Source: an uncultured Spartobacteria bacterium
GTDB taxonomy: Bacteria; Verrucomicrobiota; Verrucomicrobiia; Chthoniobacterales; Terrimicrobiaceae
Assembly: GCA_937960895.1 (NCBI GenBank)
Contig: CALCJD010000106.1
Span: 1-21,701, forward strand
Direction of reading: 5' to 3'
Length of the DNA: 21,701 nucleotides
Under the pieces are notes generated by a model. The model did not search any database and was not told the DNA's origin. It saw nothing but the letters and a program-made list of their open reading frames with translations. A program made the position numbers and the translations under genes. Of this stretch, positions 7,736 to 15,312 are shown piece after piece. How positions within the stretch are numbered: position 1 is the first letter of the stretch; each line of letters opens with the position of its first letter.

Positions 7736-8398
7736 TTATCCGGAGAGGAGGTCCAGGCAGTCGCGGCAGTATTCCGCGATGTCTGCGGCTTGGAGGATTC
7801 CGGAAACAATGACGACGCGGTGTGCTCCGGCGGCGAGGACATGGGGGAGGTTTTCGCGCCTGATGCCTCCGATGCAAAAGATCGGCCGTGAAACCTGTGC
7901 ATGGACGGAAACGATGTCCTGCAGGCCGATGGGTGGGTAATCCGGCTTGGTCGGAGTGGCAAACAGAGGGCCAAACCCGATGTAGTCCGGCTTTTCCTTT
8001 TGCGCGGCCAGAGCCTGCGCAATGCTGTGGGTCGATTTGCCGATGAGCTTGCCCGGACCCGCGAGCGCCCGGGCTTCCGCCACGCTCAGATCGTCCTGCC
8101 CGACATGCGCGCCGTCGGCCCCCGTTTCCGGAACCAGGGCGGGGTGGTCGTTGAGCAGAAAGGGCACGCCCGCCGCCTGGCAGAGGGGGGCCAGATCCTT
8201 GGCGAGGGCGGCGATTTCCGCGGGTGAAACGGACTTGGCGCGCAGCTGGATGATCTGGACACCGCCCTCCAGCATCCGGCGGATGACGCGTTCCGCGTGC
8301 CCCACGGCCACATAGCCGAGGTCGACAATGCCGTACAACCGGGCCCGCTGCAGGGCGGCGTGCAGCGGGGTGGATTCCGGAATGGGATTTATTTCCAC
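7736..8398 (-). CDS. thiE: Thiamine-phosphate synthase
   Basis: 220 aa. ThiE joins hydroxymethylpyrimidine diphosphate and thiazole phosphate to make thiamine phosphate in the cytoplasm. Motifs in order: IIQLRAK (49-55), NDHPALVP (83-90), GADGAHVGQDDLS (93-105), GKSTHS (120-125), YIGFGPLFATPTK (139-151), CIGGI (175-179) and VVIVSGI (195-201). The phosphate-binding and pyrimidine-contact motifs are therefore present; NDR is NDH here. The start is taken as the GTG at 8398, which overlaps the upstream nucleotidyltransferase stop by 10 nt, so translation is probably coupled. No ATG lies near the expected N-terminus. No other thiamine genes or TPP riboswitch are visible here. A hairpin-forming CCCGG/CCGGG pair lies just after the stop. 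Confidence 0.93.
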   Translation of the reverse strand: MEINPIPESTPLHAALQRARLYGIVDLGYVAVGHAERVIRRMLEGGVQIIQLRAKSVSPAEIAALAKDLAPLCQAAGVPFLLNDHPALVPETGADGAHVGQDDLSVAEARALAGPGKLIGKSTHSIAQALAAQKEKPDYIGFGPLFATPTKPDYPPIGLQDIVSVHAQVSRPIFCIGGIRRENLPHVLAAGAHRVVIVSGILQAADIAEYCRDCLDLLSG

Positions 8399-9297
8399 AG
8401 GGGCGTGGGATAGGCGCCTTCCGCGTGCAGGGCGGCCAGGGATTGCATGACGGTCGGCTTGTCCTCGCGGTAGGTGACCCCAAACCACGTGGCGTCCGTG
8501 GGCAGCACGTCCACGCTGGCCTCCCCGCGCGTGACCATTTCCCCGATGGCCATGGGGATGTAGCACTCCGCCTTCGGATCGCCGGATTTTTCGCGGAGGA
8601 ATTCGATCAACTGCCGTTCGAGCAGCGGAAACACCGCGGGCGTCAGTCCCCAGAAATTCATCGAAACGGATTCCGTTCCGGTGAACCTGCGGATGCTGCC
8701 GTCGGCCTCCTTCTGAAAGATGCCTTCGGGACCGCGCTCGATGCCGGTGCATTCGACGATGTGGCGAAGCCGGCCGTTCGCATCCACTTCGCACACGCCA
8801 CGGGCCACGGAGCCGTTTTCCGAAAGGGTCCGGTCGAGGCGGTATCCGGCCATGGCAAAACGCGTCGCGTCGGAGGGGCCGGCGGCGAGGAATTCCGCGA
8901 GGCGCGCATAGGATGCGGCGCCGTAGAAATCGTCGGCGTTGATGGCTGCAAACGGACCGGAAAGCGCATGGCGCGCGCACCAGATGGCGTGGGCCGTGCC
9001 CCATGGTTTCTGGCGGCCTTCGGGCACGACGAACCCTTCCGGCAGGAGCTCGAGTTGCTGAAACACGTAGTCCACGGCGATCCGGCCTTCGTAGCGGGAG
9101 CCGATCTTTTCGCGAAACTCGGCCTCGATGTCCCGGCGGATGAGGAAAACCACCCGGTTGAATCCGCCGCGCAGGGCGTCGAAGACGGAATAATCCAGCA
9201 GGGTTTCCCCGGAGGGTCCCATGGGGTCGAGTTGCTTCAAACCGCCATAGCGGCTGCCCATGCCGGCGGCCAGAACAAGGAGAGTGAGTTGAGACAT
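8389..9297 (-). CDS. Sugar-phosphate nucleotidyltransferase family protein
   Basis: 302 aa. The N-terminal signature LAAGMGSRYGGLKQ (9-22) is the nucleotide-binding loop of GT-A fold nucleotidyltransferases, with the pyrophosphorylase-type G-x-G-x-R and Lys21. GTAHAIWCA and the metal-binding INADDFYG follow. The C-terminal part contains VDVLPTDATWFGVTYREDKP, where this family departs from typical glucose-1-phosphate uridylyl- or thymidylyltransferases. Likely role: activation of a sugar phosphate to an NDP-sugar, substrate unknown. It is in an operon with thiE (10-nt overlap), an odd pairing with no obvious metabolic link. An incomplete second copy of its 3' end lies at 6454-6593. The ATG at 9297 has no recognisable Shine-Dalgarno; a small CGGCG/CGCCG hairpin sits just upstream. 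Confidence 0.85.
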   Translation of the reverse strand: MSQLTLLVLAAGMGSRYGGLKQLDPMGPSGETLLDYSVFDALRGGFNRVVFLIRRDIEAEFREKIGSRYEGRIAVDYVFQQLELLPEGFVVPEGRQKPWGTAHAIWCARHALSGPFAAINADDFYGAASYARLAEFLAAGPSDATRFAMAGYRLDRTLSENGSVARGVCEVDANGRLRHIVECTGIERGPEGIFQKEADGSIRRFTGTESVSMNFWGLTPAVFPLLERQLIEFLREKSGDPKAECYIPMAIGEMVTRGEASVDVLPTDATWFGVTYREDKPTVMQSLAALHAEGAYPTPLWK

Positions 9298-9438
9298 TGC
9301 GGCGTTTTTCGCCGATCAGGAGGGGGGACGCAAGTACGGGAAATGGCGCGCCGGGAAAACCCGGGCCCCCATGGTCAGCAGCCTTCCCGGGAGGCGTCGT
9401 CGCCATCCCGGGTGGCGCCGTGGACACGGCGGACCGCC

Positions 9439-9951
9439 TTATTTTGGGGTGCGCCGGATTTTTCCGGCGTCGTAGCCCTGCGAGACGGCGTAACGGACAA
9501 TGCGATCGTACACGCCGGACGGGATGTCCGGATCCCGCGCGAGGATCCAAAGATATTTCCGCGAGGGATGGCCCACCAGCGCCCAACGGTAATCGGGATC
9601 CAGGGCCAGGATCCAATAGTCGCCCGCGAAGGGGCCGAAAAAGCGGACCTTGAGCCAGGCATGGCCGCTGCCGGGCACCACGGTGGCGCGGCCTTCGATG
9701 CGTTCCCGGGTGCCGTCGGCCTTGCGGCAGGAATTGACGACCCGCAACGAACCGTCCGTCCGGGGCGTGTATTCCGCGGTGACTCCGCCGGCGCACCCGC
9801 GCTGGAACCAATTGGGATACCGGGCGATTTCGTGCCATTTTCCGGAATAGCGTTGCAGGTCCACCGAGGCGACGGTGGAGGGCGGACGCGGGGTGGCGCA
9901 TCCGGCCAGTGTGGCGATGAGCATTGCAGCGAGCGGGGCTTTTGCTTTCAT
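9439..9951 (-). CDS. blc: Blc-like lipocalin lipoprotein
   Basis: 170 aa. The N-terminus MKAKAPLAAMLIATLAGC is a lipoprotein signal peptide with lipobox LAGC and modified Cys18. The lipocalin G-x-W motif is in YSGKWHEIARYPNWFQRGC (35-53). It is followed by VTAEYTPRTDGSLRVVNSC, VRFFGPFAGDYWILALD and WALVGHPSRKYLWILARDP, all characteristic of bacterial outer-membrane lipocalins (Blc/apolipoprotein D-like), and a C-terminal Y-D-x-x-K-I-R. Bacterial lipocalins of this type bind lipids or fatty acids in the envelope. The ATG at 9951 puts the signal peptide at the very N-terminus. Its start codon is 7 bp from the divergent oligopeptide-binding gene, so its promoter must lie inside that gene. Confidence 0.92.
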   Translation of the reverse strand: MKAKAPLAAMLIATLAGCATPRPPSTVASVDLQRYSGKWHEIARYPNWFQRGCAGGVTAEYTPRTDGSLRVVNSCRKADGTRERIEGRATVVPGSGHAWLKVRFFGPFAGDYWILALDPDYRWALVGHPSRKYLWILARDPDIPSGVYDRIVRYAVSQGYDAGKIRRTPK

Positions 9952-9958
9952 GAGGGCA

Positions 9959-11536
9959 ATGACACTTCGCCTGCTGGCCCTGTTCTGGTTGCTTGTCTTT
10001 TTCACGTCGTGTGGTCCGGCGGTCCGGCGCGGAGACCTTGTGTTCATCAACGGGGCCGAACCCGAAACGCTGGATCCCGGATTGATCACCGGCCAGCCGG
10101 AGGGCCGCATCGTGAACACGCTGTTCGAGGGACTGACCACCTTCAACGCCCAGGCCCGGCCGGTTCCCGGCATGGCGGAGAGCTGGACGGTTTCCGAGGA
10201 CGGACGGGTCTATACGTTCACGCTCCGCTCCGGTCTTGTCTGGAGCGACGGCACCCCGCTCACCGCGCAGGATTTTGTGGATTCCTGGCGGCGCACCCTG
10301 CTTCCGGAAACGGCCGCCGCCTACAACTACCAGCTCTTTTACATCAGGAACGGCCAGGCTTTCGCCGAGGGAAAAATCACCGATTTTTCCGAGGTGGGCG
10401 TGAAGGCCCTCGACGAGCGCACGCTGGAGGTCACGCTGGAAAATCCCACGCCGTTTTTCCTCGATCTCTGCGCCACCCCGCCGCTCGCGCCCGTGCCGGT
10501 CCGGGTCATCGAGAAACACGGCGACGATTGGATCAAACCCGAGCACATCGTCACCAACGGCGCCTATCTTCTCGACACCTGGCGGATCAACGACGTCATC
10601 CGGCTGCGGAAAAATCCGCGTTATTGGAATGCGGACGCCGTGGCTCTGGAAACCGTCGACGTGCTGCCCATTGCGAAGGACACCGTGGCGTTCAATTTCT
10701 ATGCAAGCGGCCTGGCCGACCTCCTGATGGACAAGGGACTCACCCCCCCGGCGCTTCTCGACACGCTGAAGGAACGACCGGACTTTCACGCCGCGCCGTT
10801 TCTGGGCACGTACTTTTTGCGTTTCAACTGCCAGAAGGGTCCCTTCGCCGATCCGCGCGTGCGCCGCGCATTTGGCATGGCCGTCGACAAACGCCGCATC
10901 GTGGAAAAGATCACCCGCGCCGGGGAATTGCCCGCGGGGGCGCTCGTGCCGCCGGGACTGGAGGGATACGATCCCCCGGACGGTCTGCCGTATGACCCCG
11001 AGGAGGCCCGCCGCCTCTTGGCCGAGGCCGGTTACCCGGAAGGGCGCAATTTTCCCCACGTGAACTATCTTTACGACGACCGCGGACTGAATGAATTCAT
11101 CGCCGTGGAGTTGCAGGATATGTGGGAACGGGAGCTCGGCGTGCGGGTCAACCTCGCCAAGCAGGAGTGGAAGGTCTACCTGAACTCGATGTCCACCCTG
11201 GACTACGACATCGCCCGGTCCAGCTGGGTGGGGGATTACCCCGACCCCAACACCTTCCTGGACATGTTTCTCACCGGCGGGGGAAACAACCGCACCGGAT
11301 GGAGCAATCCGGATTACGACCGGCTCATCGCCGACGCGGCGAGGGAAGTCGACCCGGCCAGGCGGATGGCCATCCTGCGCGAGGCGGAAACCCTGCTGGT
11401 CGCCCGGGAGGCCCCGATCTGTCCGCTGTATTATTATGTGGGCATCCAGATCTACGACCCGGAGAAGATCGGCGGCATCGCGCCGAACATCCTGGATGAA
11501 CATCCCCTGAAGGCCGTTTATCGGAAGGGGAAATGA
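9959..11536 (+). CDS. Oligopeptide ABC transporter substrate-binding lipoprotein (OppA-like)
   Basis: 525 aa. The signal peptide MTLRLLALFWLLVFFTSC has a slightly divergent lipobox (FTSC, Cys18), so the protein is likely an envelope lipoprotein. It matches the family-5 extracellular solute-binding domain throughout: NGAEPETLDPGL near the N-terminus, VPGMAESWTVSEDGRVYTFTLR, WSDGTPLTAQDFVDSWRR, VTNGAYLL, RKNPRYW, DPRVRRAFGMAVDK, YDPEEARRLLAEAGYPEG and DYPDPNTFLDMF. The layout is that of OppA-type peptide-binding proteins. No permease or ATPase genes are adjacent, so it acts with transporter parts encoded elsewhere or serves as a peptide scavenger or signalling receptor. ATG 9959 is preferred; an in-frame ATG at 9950 would overlap the divergent blc start codon. 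Confidence 0.92.
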   Translation: MTLRLLALFWLLVFFTSCGPAVRRGDLVFINGAEPETLDPGLITGQPEGRIVNTLFEGLTTFNAQARPVPGMAESWTVSEDGRVYTFTLRSGLVWSDGTPLTAQDFVDSWRRTLLPETAAAYNYQLFYIRNGQAFAEGKITDFSEVGVKALDERTLEVTLENPTPFFLDLCATPPLAPVPVRVIEKHGDDWIKPEHIVTNGAYLLDTWRINDVIRLRKNPRYWNADAVALETVDVLPIAKDTVAFNFYASGLADLLMDKGLTPPALLDTLKERPDFHAAPFLGTYFLRFNCQKGPFADPRVRRAFGMAVDKRRIVEKITRAGELPAGALVPPGLEGYDPPDGLPYDPEEARRLLAEAGYPEGRNFPHVNYLYDDRGLNEFIAVELQDMWERELGVRVNLAKQEWKVYLNSMSTLDYDIARSSWVGDYPDPNTFLDMFLTGGGNNRTGWSNPDYDRLIADAAREVDPARRMAILREAETLLVAREAPICPLYYYVGIQIYDPEKIGGIAPNILDEHPLKAVYRKGK

Positions 11537-11544
11537 CGTTTTCC

Positions 11545-11575
11545 GATTGACATCAACGGGTCAATCTCTAGCAAT
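11545..11575 (+). promoter_or_regulatory. Candidate promoter of rpoZ-smpB overlapped by an inverted repeat
   Basis: A consensus -35 TTGACA sits at 11547-11552 with a weak -10-like TAGCAAT about 16-17 bp downstream (11569-11575). The -35 is embedded in a perfect 7-bp inverted repeat, GATTGAC (11545-11551) and GTCAATC (11560-11566). The repeat could be an operator or the 3' hairpin of the upstream gene, which ends at 11536. Confidence 0.5.
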
Positions 11576-11614
11576 TAACCTTCCGCTGCGATTAGTTCGC
11601 CGGGTTCAGGTGCT

Positions 11615-11824
11615 ATGAACAGCCAATTTATCGACGAAGCCTCCAAAGTGATTAACGAGCCGCAAATTTTGATCAACATGGTTTCCAAGCGCGTGCGTCA
11701 ACTGGCCGCCGGAAGCCACCCCTTGGTCCCGGTCGAGGGCCGCATGGGCCTTGCCGATATTGCGCTGGCGGAAATTGCCCAAGGCAAGATCGTCCCGGAA
11801 AAACCCGGCAACGAAGAGGAATAG
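11615..11824 (+). CDS. rpoZ: RNA polymerase omega subunit
   Basis: 69 aa. The sequence NEPQILINMVSKRVRQLAAG (14-33) matches the conserved omega segment in which N-R-F/Y-x-L-V is followed by A-x-R-A-R-Q. PLVPVEGRMGLADIALAEIAQGKI then matches the second conserved block, where most omegas have H or P-LV followed by xxIALxEIxxGKI. Omega binds the beta' subunit, aids RNA polymerase assembly and mediates ppGpp response in many bacteria. The protein is short but complete for the PVC group. It is followed 21 bp later by smpB, so both are likely co-transcribed from the TTGACA promoter upstream. Confidence 0.9.
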   Translation: MNSQFIDEASKVINEPQILINMVSKRVRQLAAGSHPLVPVEGRMGLADIALAEIAQGKIVPEKPGNEEE

Positions 11825-11845
11825 CTCCGCCCGGAGCGGGCTGAC

Positions 11846-12304
11846 ATGTCCGCCGAGATCGTCACCAACCGCAAGGCGCTGCGGGATTATCACATCCTCG
11901 AGCGAATCGAAGCCGGCATTGAGTTGCGAGGCACTGAGGTGAAGTCGATTCGCAGCGGATTCGTGAACCTGCAGGGGGCCTTTGCACGCATCGAGGGGGG
12001 CGAGGTTTTCCTCTACGACAGCGACATCCAGCCCTACGCGCGGGCCAGCCACGAACAGCACGAACCCAAACGGCGTCGCAGACTCCTCCTCCACCGCCGC
12101 GAGATCCTCCGCCTCCAGGCGGAAACCGAGCAGGCCGGCCGCACCCTCGTCGCCCTCCGCCTCTACTGGAAAAAAAGCCGCGTCAAGGTCGAGCTGGGCG
12201 TCGGCAAGGGCAAGGTGGCCGCAGACAAACGCGCCGACCTCAAAAAACGCGTCCAACAACGCGAAACCGACCGGCTATTGGCCAACTTCCAAAGGAAGCG
12301 TTGA
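11846..12304 (+). CDS. smpB: SsrA-binding protein
   Basis: 152 aa, the normal length. SmpB binds tmRNA and brings it to stalled ribosomes for trans-translation. Signature blocks are visible: TNRKALRDYHILERIEAGIELRGTEVKSIR near the N-terminus (a long but classical SmpB opening), then LQGAFARI, FLYDSDIQPY, HEPKRRRRLLLHRREI (42-100), LVALRLYWKKSRVKVELGVGKGK and a basic C-terminal tail ending RQ-type (FQRKR). The GTEVKSIR and RRLLLH segments contact tmRNA in characterised SmpB proteins. It sits 21 bp after rpoZ. The stop codon abuts a repetitive intergenic region. Confidence 0.96.
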   Translation: MSAEIVTNRKALRDYHILERIEAGIELRGTEVKSIRSGFVNLQGAFARIEGGEVFLYDSDIQPYARASHEQHEPKRRRRLLLHRREILRLQAETEQAGRTLVALRLYWKKSRVKVELGVGKGKVAADKRADLKKRVQQRETDRLLANFQRKR

Positions 12305-12396
12305 GTTGGTCGTTCGGAGTTCGACGTTGAGCGTTGAACGCGGAGTCCGGCCCCGAGGGTCTTGACGCGGAAATTCCGAAATCCGCATTCCGCAAT
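12305..12396. repeat. Intergenic short-word repeats between smpB and lemA
   Basis: Two degenerate word repeats are visible. At 12301-12340 a GTT-x-G-type word recurs (GAGTTGG, GGAGTTCG, GACGTTGA, GCGTTGAACG); at 12373-12396 ATTCCGAAATC and ATTCCGCAATC recur around CGC. No reading frame is supported in 12305-12452. It resembles mobile or repetitive intergenic sequence rather than a gene. Confidence 0.45.
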
Positions 12397-12452
12397 CCCC
12401 GTCCCTCTTTTTCGCTGTTGCCTCCGGGCCGGAACCGGCACACTCTCCTGGC

Positions 12453-13055
12453 ATGAGCTCCGCGTTGCTTGTCCTCCTCGTGCTGGTCGCCGTGGTGGCG
12501 TTGATCGTGTTGTATGTCATCGGCGCCTACAACGGTCTCGTCACCCTTCGCAATCGTTTCAAAAATGCCTTTGCGCAGATCGATGTGCAGCTCAAGCGCC
12601 GTTACGACCTCATTCCCAATCTCGTGGAAACGGCCAAGGGCTACCTCAAACACGAGCGGGAGACGCTCGAGGCGGTCATTGCGGCCCGCAATTCCGCCTA
12701 CAATGCCGGGTCTCAGGCGGCGGCCAATCCGGGCGATCCCCATGCCATGAAGGCCCTCAGCGGTGCCGAAAGCGGCCTCTCCGGGGCCCTCGGACGCCTT
12801 TTTGCCGTGGCCGAGGCCTATCCCGACCTCAAGGCCAACCAGAACATGATGCAGCTCACCGAGGAGCTGACCTCGACGGAAAACAAGATTTCCTTTGCCC
12901 GGCAGGCCTACAACGATGCCGTGATGGCCTACAACACGAAACGCGAGATGTTTCCCACGAACATCCTTGCGGGCATGTTCAACTTTGCCCCCGCGGAATT
13001 GTTCCAGATTGAAAATCCGGGCGAGAAGGAGGCGCCGAAAGTTTCGTTTTCATGA
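12453..13055 (+). CDS. lemA: LemA family membrane protein
   Basis: 200 aa. It has a single N-terminal membrane helix (residues about 4-24) followed by the diagnostic LemA stretch NGLVTLRNRFKNAFAQIDVQ, then LKRRYDLIPNLVETAKGYLKHERETLEAV (28-77), and a four-helix cytoplasmic or periplasmic bundle. The later motifs, AYPDLKANQNMMQLTEELT and KISFARQAYNDAVMAYN, are also characteristic. The molecular function of LemA is not established; it is often found beside TPM or heat-shock membrane proteases. Here it instead overlaps trpE by ATGA (13052-13055). No clear Shine-Dalgarno precedes the ATG. Confidence 0.95.
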   Translation: MSSALLVLLVLVAVVALIVLYVIGAYNGLVTLRNRFKNAFAQIDVQLKRRYDLIPNLVETAKGYLKHERETLEAVIAARNSAYNAGSQAAANPGDPHAMKALSGAESGLSGALGRLFAVAEAYPDLKANQNMMQLTEELTSTENKISFARQAYNDAVMAYNTKREMFPTNILAGMFNFAPAELFQIENPGEKEAPKVSFS

Positions 13056-14545
13056 TCCCCGTTGTTCCGTCCCGCTCCGCCTTCGCGGAGCAGGCGGTCA
13101 CCGCCAACGTCGTTCCGGTCTGGACGGAAATCGTTGCCGATGGTGACACGCCCGTATCCGCCTTTGCCAAAATCGGCGGCACCGCGCCGTCGTTTCTTCT
13201 GGAGTCCGCCGAGCAAAACGACCAGGTCGGCCGCCACTCGATCCTCGGAGCCGGCGCGCGCCTGACCATTTCGGCGCGCGGCAAAACGGTGACCGTCCAG
13301 GAAAACGGAACCACCCGCACCTACGAGGCCGCCCAGGATCCGTTCAAGGAACTGGAAACCATCATGGCCCGCTATCGCACGGTGCCGGACGCCGGCATCC
13401 CCGGGTTTTCCGGCGGAGCCGTCGGCTATCTGGCCTATGACTGTGTCCGCTGGTTCGAGCCGACCGTGCCGCCCCCGCCCAAGGATGAACTGGGCGTGCC
13501 GGACATGTTTTTCCTGCTGGCGGATTCCGTGGTCATTTTCGATCACCGCCGCCGTCGCCTCAAGATCGTGGCCAATGCCTTCATCGGCGAGGAGGGACCG
13601 GAGGCGGCTTACGACGAGGCCGTGAAGGCGATCGGGGGCATTCTGGAAAAACTCCGGCGTCCGCTGGCCTTCGCGCCGATTTTCACCGGATCCGAACCGC
13701 CGCGGGGCGAGGTTTCCAGCAACACCTCGCGCGAGGAATATCACGAGATGGTGAATCGCGCCGAGGAATACATCCGGGCCGGCGACATCTTCCAGATGGT
13801 TCCGGCGCAGCGGTTCGAGACGGAATTCACCGGCGATGCGCTCGACCTCTACCGCACCCTGCGTTTTGTGAATCCCTCGCCCTACATGTTCTGCCTGCGT
13901 TTCCCGGAAGGGTACGCGCTGGTCGGCAGTTCGCCGGAGGTGCATGTGCGTCTCACCGGGGACCTCGTTGAGATCCGGCCCATCGCAGGGACGCGGAGGC
14001 GGGGGGAGACCGAGGAGGAGGACCGCGCCAATGCGGAGGACCTTCTGTCCGATCCCAAGGAACGCGCCGAGCATCTCATGCTCGTGGACCTGGCCCGCAA
14101 CGACGTGGGACGCATCGCGGAGTTTGGCACCGTCAAGGTGACCGATTTCATGACCATCGAACGCTACAGCCACGTCATGCACATCGTTTCGCATGTTTCC
14201 GGCAAGCTCGCCGGCGGCCGCTCCGCCTTTGATGTCATGCGAGCGACATTTCCCGCCGGCACGGTGTCCGGCTCCCCCAAGGTGCGCGCCATGCAGATCA
14301 TCAACGAGCTGGAGAAAAGCAAACGCTGCACCTACGCCGGGGCCGTGGGGTATTTCAATTTCAACGGCGACCTCGATTCCTGCATCGCCCTGCGCACCGT
14401 TCTGCTCAAGGACGGCAAGGCTTACGTGCAGGCGGGCGGAGGCGTGGTTGCGGACTCCACCCCCGAGGGCGAATACCAGGAGAGCGTGAACAAGGCCATG
14501 GCCGCCATGCGTGCCATCGACCGCGCCCGCACGATTGGGAAGTGA
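13052..14545 (+). CDS. trpE: Anthranilate synthase component I
   Basis: 497 aa. TrpE makes anthranilate from chorismate, the first step of tryptophan synthesis, using ammonia delivered by the TrpG glutaminase. FLLES (48-52) is the tryptophan feedback site. The C-terminal chorismate-binding domain (about 230-490) contains GDIFQMVPAQRFE, YMFCLRFPEGYALVGSSPE, PIAGTRRRG, EDLLSDPKERAEHLMLVDLARNDVGR (written here as a block of motifs), TVSGSPKVRAM and the closing GGGVVADSTPEGEYQES. All key residues appear present, so the enzyme should be feedback-inhibited. trpG is not in the window. The start codon overlaps the lemA stop (ATGA), implying translational coupling to an unrelated gene. Confidence 0.95.
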   Translation: MIPVVPSRSAFAEQAVTANVVPVWTEIVADGDTPVSAFAKIGGTAPSFLLESAEQNDQVGRHSILGAGARLTISARGKTVTVQENGTTRTYEAAQDPFKELETIMARYRTVPDAGIPGFSGGAVGYLAYDCVRWFEPTVPPPPKDELGVPDMFFLLADSVVIFDHRRRRLKIVANAFIGEEGPEAAYDEAVKAIGGILEKLRRPLAFAPIFTGSEPPRGEVSSNTSREEYHEMVNRAEEYIRAGDIFQMVPAQRFETEFTGDALDLYRTLRFVNPSPYMFCLRFPEGYALVGSSPEVHVRLTGDLVEIRPIAGTRRRGETEEEDRANAEDLLSDPKERAEHLMLVDLARNDVGRIAEFGTVKVTDFMTIERYSHVMHIVSHVSGKLAGGRSAFDVMRATFPAGTVSGSPKVRAMQIINELEKSKRCTYAGAVGYFNFNGDLDSCIALRTVLLKDGKAYVQAGGGVVADSTPEGEYQESVNKAMAAMRAIDRARTIGK

Positions 14546-14602
14546 CGGAATCCGGGCGCGCCGCCGGTTCCGGATTGACGGCGGCGTCAGGGCGCGGACG
14601 GA

Positions 14603-14622
14603 CGGCGCTGCGCCGCGTTTTT
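14603..14622 (+). terminator. Intrinsic terminator candidate after trpE
   Basis: CGGCG-CTG-CGCCG stem-loop (14603-14615) followed by CG and five T (14618-14622), 58 bp after the trpE stop. The stem is short but GC-only and the T run is in the right place. Confidence 0.55.
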
Positions 14623-14647
14623 CCCGCTTGCAGCCAAGCGCGGAGCG

Positions 14648-14665
14648 GGGGCGTTCTTCCGCCCC
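14648..14665. terminator. GC hairpin between convergent trpE and PDC-sensor genes
   Basis: GGGGCG and CGCCCC form a perfect 6-bp stem with a 6-nt loop, 15 bp past the minus-strand stop at 14681. No T tract; may act on either strand. Confidence 0.35.
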
Positions 14666-14680
14666 TTCGACCCGGACGTC

Positions 14681-15244
14681 CTAAGGATGGTTCTTCATCA
14701 CCCGCATCGAAACCCCGCCGACCAGCACGCCGATCGGCCGGCCCCTGTCAAAAACGGGCGTGGAAATTTGCACCGCGTGCGACCGGCTGGATTTGTCGAA
14801 TTCCGGCACGCCCTCCCAGGGACGGCCGGTCATGGGAACGTCGAACTTGGGTTCCCCCTTGTGGATGTAGGAGGTGGGTTTTCCGACAAAGGCGACCTTT
14901 TCCCCCTGCGCTGCGCAGAGGAAAAGCTCGTTGAAGAGGCCCTTGCTGGAGGCCATTTTTTGCGCGAGGAAAATCGAGGCGGGATTTTTCCGAAAAGCCC
15001 GGATCAGGGGATCGTCGGGTTTCAGGGCGCGCCATTTCCGGTTGGTGAGACCGGGGATCGGACCGAGGGCGTTTTGATCCCGTACGGCCTTGATGACGAC
15101 GGGATTTCGGGCCCATTGGGCGAGGAGCTTTTGCTCGACATCGATCTGGCGCCGGATGTCCGGGGTGATGCGGTGGGTGGGATCGACGGCAAAGAGGGTT
15201 CCGATCAGCATGCAACCGATCAGGGCGACAAAAAGCGTTTTCAT
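14681..15244 (-). CDS. Secreted Cache/PDC-type sensor domain protein
   Basis: 187 aa from the ATG at 15244. The signal peptide covers residues 1-19 (MKTLFVALIGCMLIGTLFA). The rest resembles a single PDC (Cache-like) ligand-binding domain. There is an N-terminal helix with DIRRQIDVEQKLLAQWARNP, then ELFLCAAQGEKVAFVGKPTSYIHKGEP (spread over about 106-132), then FDKSSRSHAVQISTPVFDRG followed by RPIGVLVGGVS (149-179). The last is the typical strand pair of Cache domains. Such domains normally form the extracellular part of chemoreceptors, kinases or diguanylate cyclases; here the protein ends directly after the domain. A soluble periplasmic sensor or binding protein is inferred. It is co-directional with the LarA-family gene 115 bp upstream. 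Confidence 0.75.
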   Translation of the reverse strand: MKTLFVALIGCMLIGTLFAVDPTHRITPDIRRQIDVEQKLLAQWARNPVVIKAVRDQNALGPIPGLTNRKWRALKPDDPLIRAFRKNPASIFLAQKMASSKGLFNELFLCAAQGEKVAFVGKPTSYIHKGEPKFDVPMTGRPWEGVPEFDKSSRSHAVQISTPVFDRGRPIGVLVGGVSMRVMKNHP

Positions 15245-15312
15245 GTTCGGGGGGAAGATTCGTTTCAGAATACGCCCGGTTGCGCCCCTTCGAAAGGGAA
15301 AGTTTTCGGTCC

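Noticed and set aside
7657..9300. A TPP riboswitch controlling thiE
   Set aside because: No THI-box signature seen upstream of the nucleotidyltransferase-thiE pair on the minus strand, and thiE has no separate leader because it overlaps the preceding gene.
8425..10995. An 856-codon open frame on the plus strand across the nucleotidyltransferase, lipocalin and OppA-like genes
   Set aside because: It is antisense to two recognised genes and out of frame in the third; no domain of its own.
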